64,000 nt of DNA, taken from Achromobacter piechaudii NBRC 102461. GTDB taxonomy: Bacteria; Pseudomonadota; Gammaproteobacteria; Burkholderiales; Burkholderiaceae_B. The DNA is taken from NCBI RefSeq assembly GCF_001571245.1, contig NZ_BCTK01000013.1, positions 286,723 to 350,722 of the forward strand, given 5' to 3'. A program made the translations under genes and the position numbers. Below, in pieces: positions 7,817-16,881 of this stretch. The notes beneath the pieces are model-generated. The model was not told the DNA's origin. It did no database searches and was given only the letters and a program-made list of their open reading frames with translations. Positions within the stretch are counted from its first letter, which is position 1. Each line of letters begins with the position of its first letter.

Positions 7817-8289
7817 CGCACGGCCCCAAGGCGTTTTTATTAATGGTTTTGGGAGGCTGGCGATTATCTATTGACCTGCTTATTCCCGGTTGATTATCTC
7901 GCTGATGGTTTATTGCAGAATAATCCGCAATAAAGTTAATGCGTTAGATACTTTCTGTCTGGTTTGATTGCCTTTCCTAAACATCGGCGTTCCGTCCCTC
8001 ACTACACTGCGCGGTCGGTGTAGAAATGCGAATCCGGAATGCTGAACAGGGCGGTGATAGTGCATGTGGCTTCTTTGCTTGTGCTTTGGCCATCACAAAA
8101 AATAAGGCAGGAGATAATCTGTGTGGAATATCCCGTTAATCCCCGAATAATTGTCTTGATTCGGAAAGACGTGTTTTTGCAGTGGAACGCGCCGTCGCAA
8201 GGTGGCTGCACTTCCGGCCCCGAACAAGGCGTGGCGCCTATCAAGGCGGTGACCGGAATCCGGGGCTGATCCGCCGACCGCGCGGCCCG
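7817..8289. other. AT-rich stretch without a convincing gene
   Basis: About 470 bp of visibly lower GC than the surroundings lies between the lipoprotein gene and the convergent IclR gene. The only candidate I see is a 48-codon plus-strand frame from GTG 8123 to the stop at 8269, with an AGGAG motif nine bases upstream. Its sequence resembles nothing I know, and I give it about a one in five chance of being translated. No repeat, tRNA or clear promoter was found here. Confidence 0.4.
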
Positions 8290-9105
8290 TCATTGCGCGG
8301 GCGATCTGCGCGCAAGCTCAATCACAATCTTGTTTTTCAAATCCAGCAGGTCGGCGGCATGTTGCCGCGCGACGGCCGCTGGCGTGTCGTCTGTCATCAA
8401 GCTCAGATTCAAGGCAAGCGTCTGGCCGCCCGGCACAAGCAGCGGCGTGGACATGGCGACCACGCCCGGCTGCCACGAGGCAACGCAATAATCATCGGCG
8501 GCGATTTTTGCAATCGCCCGATCGATGTCCGCGACGATGGGTTTCCACGAAGCGCTGCGATAGCCCTGCATTATTGTCTTCAGCAATGCCTGCCGCGCCG
8601 CTAGGTCGCGCGTGGCCAGATAAGCGCGGCCCAATGAGGTCAGCTCCATCGGCACGCGCTGGCCCGCCACGATGGTGCGTAGCGACGCCCTGCGGTTATA
8701 GCGAATCGACTCCAGGTAAACCATTTCGGTGCGATCCGCGCCGGCCAATCCGATATTGACGCGCAGCTTGTTGGAGACGTCACGCATGAACGGCGTGGCG
8801 GCGTTCAGGACGGGCGAGGCGGCGCGCATGGCGTGCCCCAGGCTCAGGACGGGCGCGGCCAGCCGATAGGCGCGCGCGCCGCGTTCATATTCCAGAAAGC
8901 CGCTGGTGACCAGCGTCTGCGTCAGGCGGCTGACCGTGGCTGCCGACAGGCCGGTGCGCTCGGCCAGTTCGCCATTGCCCAGCAGGTCGGTGCCGGGCTT
9001 GAACGCGCGCAGGATTTCCAGCCCTCGGGACAGCGAGCGATTCTGGCCGATGCCATCGAAACGTCGCGGCGTGTCGGGCGACTGATCTGAGAAAGGGGGC
9101 GTCAT
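8290..9105 (-). CDS. IclR-family transcriptional regulator (copy 3)
   Basis: A 271-residue IclR regulator. The open frame runs far upstream to 9981, but that part is antisense to the enoyl-CoA hydratase. The family N-terminus (NRSLSRGLEILRAFKPG) places the true start at ATG 9105. The helix-turn-helix is in residues about 25-80 (TGLSAATVSRLTQTLVTSGFL). The effector domain is in residues 95-265, with VYLESIRYNRRASLRTIVAGQ and the DDYCVASWQPGVVAMSTPLL segment. It is divergent from the paaG-like/acyl-CoA synthetase/Bug operon and separated from it by a TTCCACC-A-GGTGGAA palindrome, so it most likely controls that operon and itself. Confidence 0.9.
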   Translation of the reverse strand: MTPPFSDQSPDTPRRFDGIGQNRSLSRGLEILRAFKPGTDLLGNGELAERTGLSAATVSRLTQTLVTSGFLEYERGARAYRLAAPVLSLGHAMRAASPVLNAATPFMRDVSNKLRVNIGLAGADRTEMVYLESIRYNRRASLRTIVAGQRVPMELTSLGRAYLATRDLAARQALLKTIMQGYRSASWKPIVADIDRAIAKIAADDYCVASWQPGVVAMSTPLLVPGGQTLALNLSLMTDDTPAAVARQHAADLLDLKNKIVIELARRSPAQ

Positions 9106-9110
9106 TGCAA

Positions 9111-9125
9111 TTCCACCAGGTGGAA
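9111..9125. promoter_or_regulatory. Candidate IclR operator
   Basis: TTCCACC-A-GGTGGAA is a perfect 15-bp palindrome, 6 bases upstream of the iclR3 start and in the divergent region. The TTCC/GGAA arms match the IclR-family operator form. Its closeness to the start codon suggests autorepression. Confidence 0.5.
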
Positions 9126-9234
9126 ATGGGTGAGTGTGTTTGCGCACTGTAGCGCCTACCGTGTCGATATCGCCAGCCAAGAAAAACCCGGCATCGGGAC
9201 TCGCTGGCTTATCGACCCAGACGGAGGCAACAAG

Positions 9235-10062
9235 ATGGCGGACTACGAATTCATCAACCTGCAAGTGGACGGCGGCGTGGCCACGCTGACGCTGAATCGC
9301 CCCGAGAAGCGCAACGCGATCAGTGACGCAATGCGCGCCGAGCTGATTCATGCGCTGGAGGCCGTTGCCGCCGATCGCGGTACGAAAGCCCTGGTGCTCA
9401 CCGGTGCAGGCAAGGGCTTTTGCGCGGGCGGCGACATCTCCGGCATGCAGCGCCGCATGGACGCACCCGCGGGCGAGGTCGCCTTCAATGGTTGGTCGCG
9501 CCAGCAGCGCGTGCATCATGCGGTCAGCCTGCTGTTTCGCATGCCCAAGCCGACGATCGCCGCCGTCAATGGGGCAGCCGCCGGCCTGGGCGCCGACACC
9601 GCCCTCAGCTGCGATTTCATTGTGGCCTCGGAAGGCGCTTCGTTCACCTGGAGCTACATCGCGCGCGGACTGATTCCCGATGGGGGCGGCATGTTTTTCC
9701 TGCCGCGCCGCGTGAGCTTGGCGCGCGCCAAGGACCTGATCTACTCGGGCCGCAAGGTCTTGGCCGACGAAGCGCTCGCCTTGGGTATCGCCGACCGCCT
9801 GGCCCCGGCCGGCGAGGAACTGCGCGCGGCGCAGGCCTGGGCGGCGGAGTTGGCGCAGGGCTCGGCGACGGCGCTGGCGCTGGCCAAATCCATACTGGAT
9901 CAAAGCTCGGAGCTGACCGCCGACCAGGTGTTCGCCATGGGCAGCCAGGCCCAGGGCATCTGCTACACCAGCACCGAACACCGCGAATCCGTGGCGGCCT
10001 TTCTGGCGAAGATGGACGAAGCCAGGGCGGCTGCCGGGCGCACCGAGGCAGGCGCGCGATGA
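9235..10062 (+). CDS. Enoyl-CoA hydratase/isomerase, PaaG-like
   Basis: Crotonase-fold enzyme of 275 residues acting on CoA esters. The ATG at 9235 follows a GGAGG site. The oxyanion-hole segments are present (KGFCAGGDISGM near residue 65 and NGAAAGLGADTALSCD near 115). At the usual hydratase Glu positions it instead has WSYIARGLIPDGGG. The IPD-GGG form with a catalytic Asp is known from PaaG-type isomerases, so it more likely shifts a double bond than hydrates it (inference). It overlaps the following acyl-CoA synthetase gene by 4 bp (ATGA) and is controlled by the divergent IclR. The CoA substrate is unknown. Confidence 0.88.
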   Translation: MADYEFINLQVDGGVATLTLNRPEKRNAISDAMRAELIHALEAVAADRGTKALVLTGAGKGFCAGGDISGMQRRMDAPAGEVAFNGWSRQQRVHHAVSLLFRMPKPTIAAVNGAAAGLGADTALSCDFIVASEGASFTWSYIARGLIPDGGGMFFLPRRVSLARAKDLIYSGRKVLADEALALGIADRLAPAGEELRAAQAWAAELAQGSATALALAKSILDQSSELTADQVFAMGSQAQGICYTSTEHRESVAAFLAKMDEARAAAGRTEAGAR

Positions 10063-12185
10063 ACGGCATCGAAAAGCTGCTGCGCCCGCGCAGCGTCGCC
10101 GTCGTCGGCGCGTCGGCGGATCCGGCCAAGACGTCGGGCCGTCCCGTGGCCTATCTGCAAAAGCACGGCTTTGACGGCCGCATCTATCCGATCAACCCCA
10201 AGGCTTCCGAGATCGCCGGCCTGCGCTGCTATCCGGACGTGCGTTCGCTACCGGAAGCGCCGGACGTCGCCATCGTGCTGTTGGGCGCCGAGCGCACGCA
10301 GCAGGCCATACGCGAACTGGCCGAGCTGGGCACGGGCGCGGCCATCGTGCTGGCCAGCGGCTATTCGGAAACCGGCGACGAGGGCGCGCGCCGTCAACGC
10401 GAACTGCGCGAGGCGGCGGGTGACATGCGCATTCTGGGCCCGAACACCATCGGCCTGGTCAACCTGACCGACCGCATCACCTTGTCGGCCAGCGGCGCAC
10501 TGGAGCTCGATCAGCTGCATAGCGGCGCGGTCGGGCTGGTGTCGCAAAGCGGCGGTATTCTGGGCGCCCTGCTGTCGCGGGCGGCGGCGCGCGGCATCGG
10601 CTTTTCCAAACTGATTTCCACCAGCAACGAAGTCGACCTGGATCTGGCCGATTTCGTGGATGCGCTGGTTGACGACCCGGCCACGCACGTCATCGCACTG
10701 TATGTGGAAAGCATCCGCAACCCGCGAACTTTCCGCGCGGCGGCGCGCAAGGCGACGGCTGCCGGCAAGCCCATCGTGGCCTTCAAGATCGGCCGCTCGG
10801 AATCCGGCGCGCAGGCGGCGGCCTCGCATACGGGCGCATTGGCGGGCGCTGATGCCATGTACGACGCCTTGTTCGACGAGACGGGCATCATCCGCGCGCA
10901 GATGTTTTCCGATCTGCTGGACATCCCCGCCGCGCTGGCCAGCGCGCGCAAGCTGGCTGGGCGTCGCGTGGCGATCCTGACTTCCACGGGTGGCGCGGGC
11001 ACGCTGGTGGCTGACAGCCTGGGCATGGCGGGGTTTGAGCTGCCTGCGCCCGATGCCGATACCGGCGCCGCTTTGCGCGCGCTGCAAACGGGTGACCACG
11101 CGGCGCTGGACCGCAACCCCATCGACGTGACCCTGGCGGGCTTGCAGCCGGACCTGTTGCGCGGCGCGATCCGCATCGTGTTGGGCAGCGATCAGTACGA
11201 CGCCCTGGTCGTCATCGTCGGCTCGTCCGCCGTGGCGCAGCCCGAGTTGATGGCCGACGCGCTGCGCGATTCGCTCGCGTCGGGCGGCAAGCCGGTGTTG
11301 GCGTTCATCAGCCCGCACGCGCCGCGCGCCGGGGAAATCCTCAGCCGCTACGGCATCCCCGCCTTCAACGCGCCGGATAGCGTCAGCGCGGCGCTGTCCG
11401 CGATGTGGCGCGTGCACGTGGCGAGCAAGCTACACGCCGAGCCGTCTTTGGCGTCTCCTGTGCCAACGCCGATGCTCGTGCCGTCACCCTCGGCTGCGCC
11501 GATCGCCGATCTGGAACGCGGGTCGCTGGACGAGGCGCAAGCCAAGGCGCTGTTCGCCCGCTTCGGCATACCGGGTGTGCGGGAAATGACGGTCCGATCG
11601 GAAGAGGAGGCCATCAGCGCGGCGACAGCGCTGGGCCCGCGCGTGGTGCTCAAGCTGCTGTCGCGCGACATCACGCATAAAAGCGACGTGGGCGGCGTGG
11701 CGGTCAATGTCGCGCCTGAAGACATCGCAGCGCGCTTGCAGCAGATGCGCGCGGACGTGCAGCGTCATACCGGCCACGCGCCGCAGGCCTTTCTGGTCCA
11801 AGAGATGGTGACGGGCGCGGCCGAACTCATCGTGGGCGTGCATCACGACCCGCTGGGCACGGCGTTGCTGCTGGGCATGGGCGGCGTGGTGGCCGAGCTG
11901 GTGCGCGACACCACGCTGCTGCTGTTGCCGGAAGATGGCGCGCCCCTGTCGGCGCAGGATGTCGAAGCGGCTTTGCGGCGCCTGAAGACCTGGCCCCTTC
12001 TGGATGGTTATCGCGGCCGCCCGAAGGCGGACGTGCCCGCGCTGATCCAGGCGGTGCAGGCGTTTGCGCGCATGGCCAGCGCGATGCAAGAGCAGTTGTT
12101 GGAAGCAGAAATCAACCCCTTGTTCGTCAAACCTTTGGGGCAGGGAGTGTGTGCGGCGGACGGGGTGGCGGTGCTGAAGGACTAG
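10059..12185 (+). CDS. Fused NDP-forming acyl-CoA synthetase (acetyl-CoA synthetase ADP-forming family)
   Basis: A 708-residue single-chain enzyme of the NDP-forming acyl-CoA synthetase family, which makes or uses acyl-CoA with ADP/ATP through a phosphohistidine. Domains in order: CoA-binding Rossmann domain (about 1-130, starting SVAVVGASADPAKTSG), two succinyl-CoA-ligase-like domains (about 145-450), and an ATP-grasp domain (about 480-708). The phosphorylated His is residue 257 in the ASHTGALAG motif. The ATP-grasp His is residue 540 in ITHKSDVGGVAV. Fused alpha-beta enzymes of this kind are common in proteobacteria and often activate aromatic or branched acids. It is coupled by ATGA to the PaaG-like gene. 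The substrate cannot be read from sequence. Confidence 0.9.
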   Translation: MNGIEKLLRPRSVAVVGASADPAKTSGRPVAYLQKHGFDGRIYPINPKASEIAGLRCYPDVRSLPEAPDVAIVLLGAERTQQAIRELAELGTGAAIVLASGYSETGDEGARRQRELREAAGDMRILGPNTIGLVNLTDRITLSASGALELDQLHSGAVGLVSQSGGILGALLSRAAARGIGFSKLISTSNEVDLDLADFVDALVDDPATHVIALYVESIRNPRTFRAAARKATAAGKPIVAFKIGRSESGAQAAASHTGALAGADAMYDALFDETGIIRAQMFSDLLDIPAALASARKLAGRRVAILTSTGGAGTLVADSLGMAGFELPAPDADTGAALRALQTGDHAALDRNPIDVTLAGLQPDLLRGAIRIVLGSDQYDALVVIVGSSAVAQPELMADALRDSLASGGKPVLAFISPHAPRAGEILSRYGIPAFNAPDSVSAALSAMWRVHVASKLHAEPSLASPVPTPMLVPSPSAAPIADLERGSLDEAQAKALFARFGIPGVREMTVRSEEEAISAATALGPRVVLKLLSRDITHKSDVGGVAVNVAPEDIAARLQQMRADVQRHTGHAPQAFLVQEMVTGAAELIVGVHHDPLGTALLLGMGGVVAELVRDTTLLLLPEDGAPLSAQDVEAALRRLKTWPLLDGYRGRPKADVPALIQAVQAFARMASAMQEQLLEAEINPLFVKPLGQGVCAADGVAVLKD

Positions 12186-12278
12186 CGGCGTGAATGCGCT
12201 TGCGGGCTGGGCGATCCGCCCGCCCGCTCTATGAGACGCGCCGCATCAGATCGGCGCATGGAAAATCAGGAGACAAAG

Positions 12279-13277
12279 ATGAAAAACAAATTGTTGGCAT
12301 GGGTGCCCGCCAGGGCCGCTGCGGTGGCGATGTTGGCCCTGGGCGCGCTCGGCGCGCAACCGGCGCATGCGGAATTTCCCGACCGGCCGCTGCGCATCGT
12401 CGTGCCGTTCACACCGGGCGGAGGCACGGACATCGTCGCTCGTCAGCTTGCCAAGGGGCTGACCGACGAACTGGGGCAGTCGGTCATCGTCGAGAACCGT
12501 CCGGGCGGCAGCACCATCATCGGCACCGAGAACGTGGCCAAGAGCCCGCCTGACGGCTACACGATGTTGATGGCGACGTTCGCGCATGCGGTCAACCCCG
12601 CCATCCACAAGAAGTTGCCCTACGATACCGAGCGGGCGTTCGCGCCTGTCGCCTTGATCGGCAAGTCGCCCAACGTGCTGGTGGTTTCGCCCAATTCCAA
12701 GTTCAAGTTCAAGAGCGTGCAGGACATCCTGACGTATGCCCGAGCTAATCCGGGCAAGCTGACGTTTGGCTCTTACGGCAACGGCACGTCGGCGCATCTG
12801 GCGGGCGAGTTGTTCAAGAGCCTGGCCAAGGTCGACATCCTGCACGTGCCCTACAAGGGTTCGGGGCCTGGCATCAATGACCTGATCGGCGGGCAGATCG
12901 ACATGATCTTTTCCACCTCGGCCAGCGTCAGCGGCCAGGTCAAGAACGACCAGCTGCGCGCGCTGGCCGTCACGACGCAAGATCGGTCGCCGTCGTATCC
13001 GGGCGTGCCCACTGTGGCCGAGGCGGGTGTGCCGGGGTACTACGTGGACAGCTGGTACGGCGTGTTCGTCGCGCAGGGCACGCCGGGGGCGGTCATCGAT
13101 CGCCTGAATGCCGCCATCAAGAATGTCTCGACCAAGCCGGATTTCCTGGCGGCGCTGGAGTTGGAAGGGCTGGTGGCCAGCGTCGGCACGCCGGCCGCGC
13201 TGGGCGAGTACGTGAAGCAGGAAGAGGCGCGCTGGAGCAAGATCGTGCGCGAGGCCGGCATCACCGACAACCCTTGA
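12279..13277 (+). CDS. Bug/TctC-family periplasmic binding protein
   Basis: A 332-residue periplasmic receptor of the Bordetella uptake gene family, with an AGGAG site before ATG 12279 and a signal peptide ending PAHA-EF. Family hallmarks are FPDRPLRIVVPFTPGGGTDIVAR, GQSVIVENRPGGS, the KSPPDGYTMLM segment and HVPYKGSGPGINDLIGGQI, followed by the final EEARWSKIVREAGI helix. No TctA/TctB permease genes are near, as is usual for the many orphan Bug proteins of Alcaligenaceae. It is the third gene of the PaaG-like/acyl-CoA synthetase operon, so it presumably binds the carboxylate that those enzymes process. Confidence 0.9.
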   Translation: MKNKLLAWVPARAAAVAMLALGALGAQPAHAEFPDRPLRIVVPFTPGGGTDIVARQLAKGLTDELGQSVIVENRPGGSTIIGTENVAKSPPDGYTMLMATFAHAVNPAIHKKLPYDTERAFAPVALIGKSPNVLVVSPNSKFKFKSVQDILTYARANPGKLTFGSYGNGTSAHLAGELFKSLAKVDILHVPYKGSGPGINDLIGGQIDMIFSTSASVSGQVKNDQLRALAVTTQDRSPSYPGVPTVAEAGVPGYYVDSWYGVFVAQGTPGAVIDRLNAAIKNVSTKPDFLAALELEGLVASVGTPAALGEYVKQEEARWSKIVREAGITDNP

Positions 13278-13414
13278 TCGGATGCGCGCTCCAGAGGGGG
13301 CGCGCGCGTTTGGTCTGGCGCAATGCAGGGGTCTTGAACGCGTAGGCCTGCAACGCATGGGTCTTGCCACCCCTCGCATACCGGCGCGACAAGCGCTGAA
13401 CGCTTGCCCGACTC

Positions 13415-14050
13415 TCAATCACTCGGATGCAGATCGCCGGGCGTGTCGACGTCGGCAAGCACGCCGGGGTCGTCCACTTCAACGTCATGCACCGGATGGC
13501 GCGCCAGCAATGCGCGCGCGCCCACATCGCCCGACAGGGCGGCAAGCTCAGGCCATCGTTCACGCGCGAACGCCACGGGATGGCCGCGCTTGCCTTGCCA
13601 CCGGGGCGCCACGATGCCGTGCGCCGGCGTCAGCGCGGCCACTTGTGCGCAGGTGGCTGCGCGCAACCAGGGCATGTCGGCCAGCGCGACCAGGCAGGAG
13701 GATTCGGCGGCGTCGCTGTGCTCGATCAGATGGCGCGCGGCGGTAGCCAGGCTATCGCCCATGCCGTCCGCATTGGCAGCCACCGTCACCACTTCACATC
13801 CCGCCGCGATCAGCAGCGCGCGCAGCGCATCCTGATCGCGGCGCAGCACCGCAATGGTGCGCGCAGTGGCCTGGCGCAGCGCGCGGGCAGAGGCGAGGCC
13901 CACGGGCGTGCCGTCGTCCAGCATTTCCATCAACTTGTCATGGCCGGGCGCGACGGCGGCATAGCGCCGTCCGTAGCCCGCGCCCAGCAGGATGCCCACG
14001 CAATGGGGGTAGGGGGGCGTGGGGGCGGGGGCGGGCGTGGATGAGGGCAT
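13415..14050 (-). CDS. MocA/MobA-like molybdenum cofactor nucleotidyltransferase
   Basis: A 211-residue NTP-transferase of the MobA/MocA family, which adds CMP (or GMP) to molybdopterin cofactor. After a proline-rich start of about 15 residues comes the nucleotide-binding GILLGAGYGRRYAA with the catalytic KLME Lys. The LVALADMPWL segment (metal-binding Asp) and the WQGKRGHPVAF substrate loop follow. It is divergent from xdhC and the PaoABC-type genes, which carry molybdopterin cytosine dinucleotide in the E. coli homologue. MocA is therefore the best reading (family knowledge plus context). No good ribosome site precedes ATG 14050, so the start is uncertain. Confidence 0.85.
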   Translation of the reverse strand: MPSSTPAPAPTPPYPHCVGILLGAGYGRRYAAVAPGHDKLMEMLDDGTPVGLASARALRQATARTIAVLRRDQDALRALLIAAGCEVVTVAANADGMGDSLATAARHLIEHSDAAESSCLVALADMPWLRAATCAQVAALTPAHGIVAPRWQGKRGHPVAFARERWPELAALSGDVGARALLARHPVHDVEVDDPGVLADVDTPGDLHPSD

Positions 14051-14144
14051 GTGAGGGTTTGGGAACGGAATTTGCTGCGCGGATGCGTTTGGTGGTCGGC
14101 GCCGGGCAGCTTGCAGATAGCCCGCTACGCCTTCCGCCTCGATT

Positions 14145-14157
14145 AGTGAATTTCACT
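14145..14157. promoter_or_regulatory. Palindrome in the mocA/xdhC divergent region
   Basis: AGTGAA-T-TTCACT is a perfect 13-bp palindrome embedded in TTAGTGAATTTCACTTAA. It lies 80 bp upstream of xdhC in an AT-rich patch of an otherwise GC-rich intergenic region. It could be a regulator operator for the molybdenum hydroxylase locus; no regulator gene is adjacent. Confidence 0.35.
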
Positions 14158-14236
14158 TAACGGTGTATGCGGATTTTGCCTCTTTTCTTGGCGCGCGGCC
14201 CACTGTTAGAGTGATTTCGATGTTCCCAAAGGCGTC

Positions 14237-15271
14237 ATGATGGAAAGTCTGGATCTGCAAGTCTTGCAAGCCATCCGCGAGTGGCGGGGACAGGGCCACG
14301 CGCTGGTCCTGGCGACCGTGGCCGCGACTTGGGGCGCGTCGCCACGACCGCGCGGGTCCTGGCTGGCGGTGCGCGACGATGGGCGCATCGCGGGGTCGGT
14401 GTCGGGCGGCTGTATCGAAGACGACCTCATCGACAAGATGCGTCGTGGCGAGCTTTGGCGCTCGCAGCCTTACGCGCTGACCTACGGCGCGACGCGCGAT
14501 GAAGCACTGAATTTCGGCCTGCCTTGCGGCGGCATCCTGGAACTGCTGATCGAACCCAATGCCGATGCCGCGCAATTGCAGGATCTTGCCGAACGCTTGC
14601 AGCGCGGCGAGCTGGTCAACAGAAGCGTAAACCTTGCCGACGGCGCGGCCCGGCTGACCGCCGCAGTGCCGGGCGATTGCTTTCAGTGGGACGGCAAGAC
14701 GCTGACTACCTTGCACGGACCGCAATGGCGCCTGCTGCTGGTGGGCGCGGGCGACATCGCCCGCTATGTGGCGCCCATGGCCGTGGCGCTGGGTTTCGAC
14801 GTCACGGTGTGCGACCCCCGCGACGAGTACGCCGCGTCGTGGAACGTACCCGGCACACGGCTGGTGACGTCGATGCCCGATGACGCGGTGACGGCGCTTG
14901 TGCCAGACGTGCACACCGCAATCATCATGCTGGCACATGATCCGAAGCTGGACGACATGGCCTTGCTGGAAGCGTTGCCGTCGCCTGCGTTCTTCGTAGG
15001 GGCGTTGGGATCGCGCCGCACCAATGCACAGCGCCGCAAGCGGCTGGTGGAGCACTTCGGATTCACAGAAGCGATGGTCGCGCGCCTGCATGGCCCCGTC
15101 GGCCTGCCCATCGGCAGCCGCACGCCGCCCGAGATCGCCGTGTCGATCCTGGCCCAGCTGACGCAGCAACGCATTGCACACACCACGCAGGCCGGCGCGC
15201 ATCCCAAAGAATGGGAATGCGGATTGCTGGCGATCGACCCGGAACACGGCGCGCTCCGCGTGGCCGACTGA
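14237..15271 (+). CDS. XdhC/CoxI-family molybdenum hydroxylase maturation protein
   Basis: A 344-residue XdhC-family chaperone. Such proteins bind sulfurated molybdenum cofactor and insert it into xanthine dehydrogenase-type enzymes. The N-terminal XdhC/CoxI domain (about 10-75) has ATVAATWGASPRPRGS and SGSVSGGCIEDDLI, with the cofactor-binding Cys in GGC. A second conserved Cys lies in NFGLPCGG. The C-terminal Rossmann domain (about 155-300) has RLLLVGAGDIARYV and FVGALGSRRTNAQRRKRL. It sits 17 bp before the iron-sulfur subunit gene and plays the part that PaoD plays in the E. coli PaoABC locus. Either ATG 14237 or 14240 could be used. Confidence 0.9.
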   Translation: MMESLDLQVLQAIREWRGQGHALVLATVAATWGASPRPRGSWLAVRDDGRIAGSVSGGCIEDDLIDKMRRGELWRSQPYALTYGATRDEALNFGLPCGGILELLIEPNADAAQLQDLAERLQRGELVNRSVNLADGAARLTAAVPGDCFQWDGKTLTTLHGPQWRLLLVGAGDIARYVAPMAVALGFDVTVCDPRDEYAASWNVPGTRLVTSMPDDAVTALVPDVHTAIIMLAHDPKLDDMALLEALPSPAFFVGALGSRRTNAQRRKRLVEHFGFTEAMVARLHGPVGLPIGSRTPPEIAVSILAQLTQQRIAHTTQAGAHPKEWECGLLAIDPEHGALRVAD

Positions 15272-15288
15272 ACAACAGAGGAGCAGCC

Positions 15289-15930
15289 TTGGAAAACTCA
15301 CACGCAATCAAGATCACCCGGCGCAATCTGCTCAAGGCGGGCGCAGTGTCGGCGACGGCGATCGCCGCGCCCTCGATGTCCGTGGGGCAGCAGGTCTCGC
15401 AGGCCGGCATGCAGCCGATGACCGCTACTGTGACGCTGCGCGTCAACGGCGCGGCGCGCGAGGTGGCGCTGGACATGCGCACCACCTTGCTGGATGCGCT
15501 GCGCGAACACCTGCATCTGACCGGCACCAAGAAGGGTTGCGATCATGGCCAATGCGGCGCCTGTACGGTGATGCTGGATGGCCGCCGCGTCAATTCCTGT
15601 CTGACGCTGGCCGTCATGCATGATGGCGCAGAAATCACCACCATCGAGGGGCTCGGTACGCCGACGGCGCTGCACCCGCTGCAAGCCGCGTTCGTCAAGC
15701 ACGACGGCTATCAGTGCGGCTACTGCACGCCGGGCCAGATCTGTTCGGCGGCAGGCATGCTTGAAGAGCTGTCGCAAGGCGTGCCCAGCCATGTCAGCGC
15801 CAGCCTGACCGAACGGCCGCTGCTCAGTGCGGACGAAATCCGCGAACGCATGAGCGGCAACATCTGCCGCTGCGGCGCGTATTCAAACATCATCGAGGCC
15901 ATCACCGAGGTGGCGGGGAGCAAAGCATGA
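15289..15930 (+). CDS. Periplasmic aldehyde oxidoreductase [2Fe-2S] subunit, PaoA-like (TTG start)
   Basis: Iron-sulfur electron-transfer subunit of a xanthine-oxidase-family enzyme, 213 residues. I place the start at TTG 15289: a GAGGAG site precedes it, and the upstream frame is the end of xdhC. The N-terminus then carries a twin-arginine motif ([11 protein letters not shown]) and a hydrophobic stretch, so the folded complex is exported by Tat. Plant-type [2Fe-2S] ligands are in CDHGQCGAC...C (about residues 84-104). The second cluster is in [10 protein letters not shown] and NICRCGAY. It overlaps the FAD subunit gene by 4 bp (ATGA). Tat signal and gene order match PaoA (YagT). Confidence 0.9.
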   Translation: MENSHAIKITRRNLLKAGAVSATAIAAPSMSVGQQVSQAGMQPMTATVTLRVNGAAREVALDMRTTLLDALREHLHLTGTKKGCDHGQCGACTVMLDGRRVNSCLTLAVMHDGAEITTIEGLGTPTALHPLQAAFVKHDGYQCGYCTPGQICSAAGMLEELSQGVPSHVSASLTERPLLSADEIRERMSGNICRCGAYSNIIEAITEVAGSKA

Positions 15931-16877
15931 GGCCGTTTACTTTTGAGCGCGCGCGCACCCCGGCAGAAGCAGCGGCCAGCGCCGCCCAGGTGCGCGGCAC
16001 GCGCTTCATCGCTGGCGGCACCAATCTGCTTGACCTGATGAAGCTGGAAGTCGAAACGCCCACGCACCTGGTCGACGTGAACGGCCTGGGGCTGGACCAG
16101 ATCTCGGAGACCGCCGATGGCGGCCTGCGTATCGGCAGCCTGGTGCGCAACACCGACCTTGCCGCCGACGAACGCGTGCGGCGCGATTACGCCGTGCTGT
16201 CGCGCGCCATCCTGGCGGGCGCATCCGGGCAGATCCGAAATCGCGCGACGACGGCCGGTAATCTGTTGCAGCGCACGCGCTGCCCGTATTTCTATGACAC
16301 CAACATGCCATGCAACAAGCGCGCGCCGGGCACGGGTTGTTCGGCCATCGGCGGCGTGACACGGCAGCTGGCCGTGATCGGCACGAGCGACGCCTGTATC
16401 GCCACGCATCCCAGCGACATGGCGGTGGCCATGCGCCTGCTGGATGCCCAGGTTGAAACGGTGAAGCCCGGAGGAGGCACGCGCGTGATTCCTATCGCGG
16501 ACTTCTACCGCCTGCCCGGCGACACGCCGCACATCGACACCGCACTGGAGACCGGCGAGCTCATCACGGCAGTCGCCTTGCCGCGCCCGCTGGGCGGGGT
16601 GCACGTGTACCGCAAGGTGCGCGACCGCGCCTCGTTTGCGTTCGCGCTGGTGTCCGTCGCGGCGGTAGTGCAGTCCGATGGGAGCGGCCGGGTGGCGCTG
16701 GGCGGCGTGGCGCCGCAGCCGTGGAGGATGGACGCGGCCGACGCGGCGATGCCGCAGGGCGCGCGCGCCGTGGCGGATCGCCTGCTGGCCGATGCCCGCC
16801 CCACCGCCGATAACGCGTTCAAGCTGACGCTGGCGGCAAGAACCCTGAGTGCAGTGCTGGCGCAAGCGAGGGCCTGA
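15927..16877 (+). CDS. Aldehyde oxidoreductase FAD-binding subunit, PaoB-like
   Basis: A 316-residue FAD-binding subunit of the molybdenum hydroxylase family, with the flavin-binding segments [14 protein letters not shown] (about residues 30-45) and the [16 protein letters not shown] region (about 108-123). The Cys-rich stretch around RCPYF...MPCNKR...GCSAIGG (about 118-143) fits the extra [4Fe-4S] loop known for PaoB and 4-hydroxybenzoyl-CoA reductase. No signal peptide is present, as expected for a subunit that travels with PaoA. It is translationally coupled by ATGA to the iron-sulfur subunit and lies 4 bp before the molybdenum subunit gene. Confidence 0.9.
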   Translation: MRPFTFERARTPAEAAASAAQVRGTRFIAGGTNLLDLMKLEVETPTHLVDVNGLGLDQISETADGGLRIGSLVRNTDLAADERVRRDYAVLSRAILAGASGQIRNRATTAGNLLQRTRCPYFYDTNMPCNKRAPGTGCSAIGGVTRQLAVIGTSDACIATHPSDMAVAMRLLDAQVETVKPGGGTRVIPIADFYRLPGDTPHIDTALETGELITAVALPRPLGGVHVYRKVRDRASFAFALVSVAAVVQSDGSGRVALGGVAPQPWRMDAADAAMPQGARAVADRLLADARPTADNAFKLTLAARTLSAVLAQARA

Positions 16878-16881
16878 CGCG

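Noticed and set aside
9106..9981. Upstream extension of the iclR3 frame
   Set aside because: This part is antisense to the PaaG-like gene, and the IclR N-terminal domain begins at 9105.
10248..11417. 389-codon minus-strand frame
   Set aside because: Antisense to the acyl-CoA synthetase; composition of a shadow frame.
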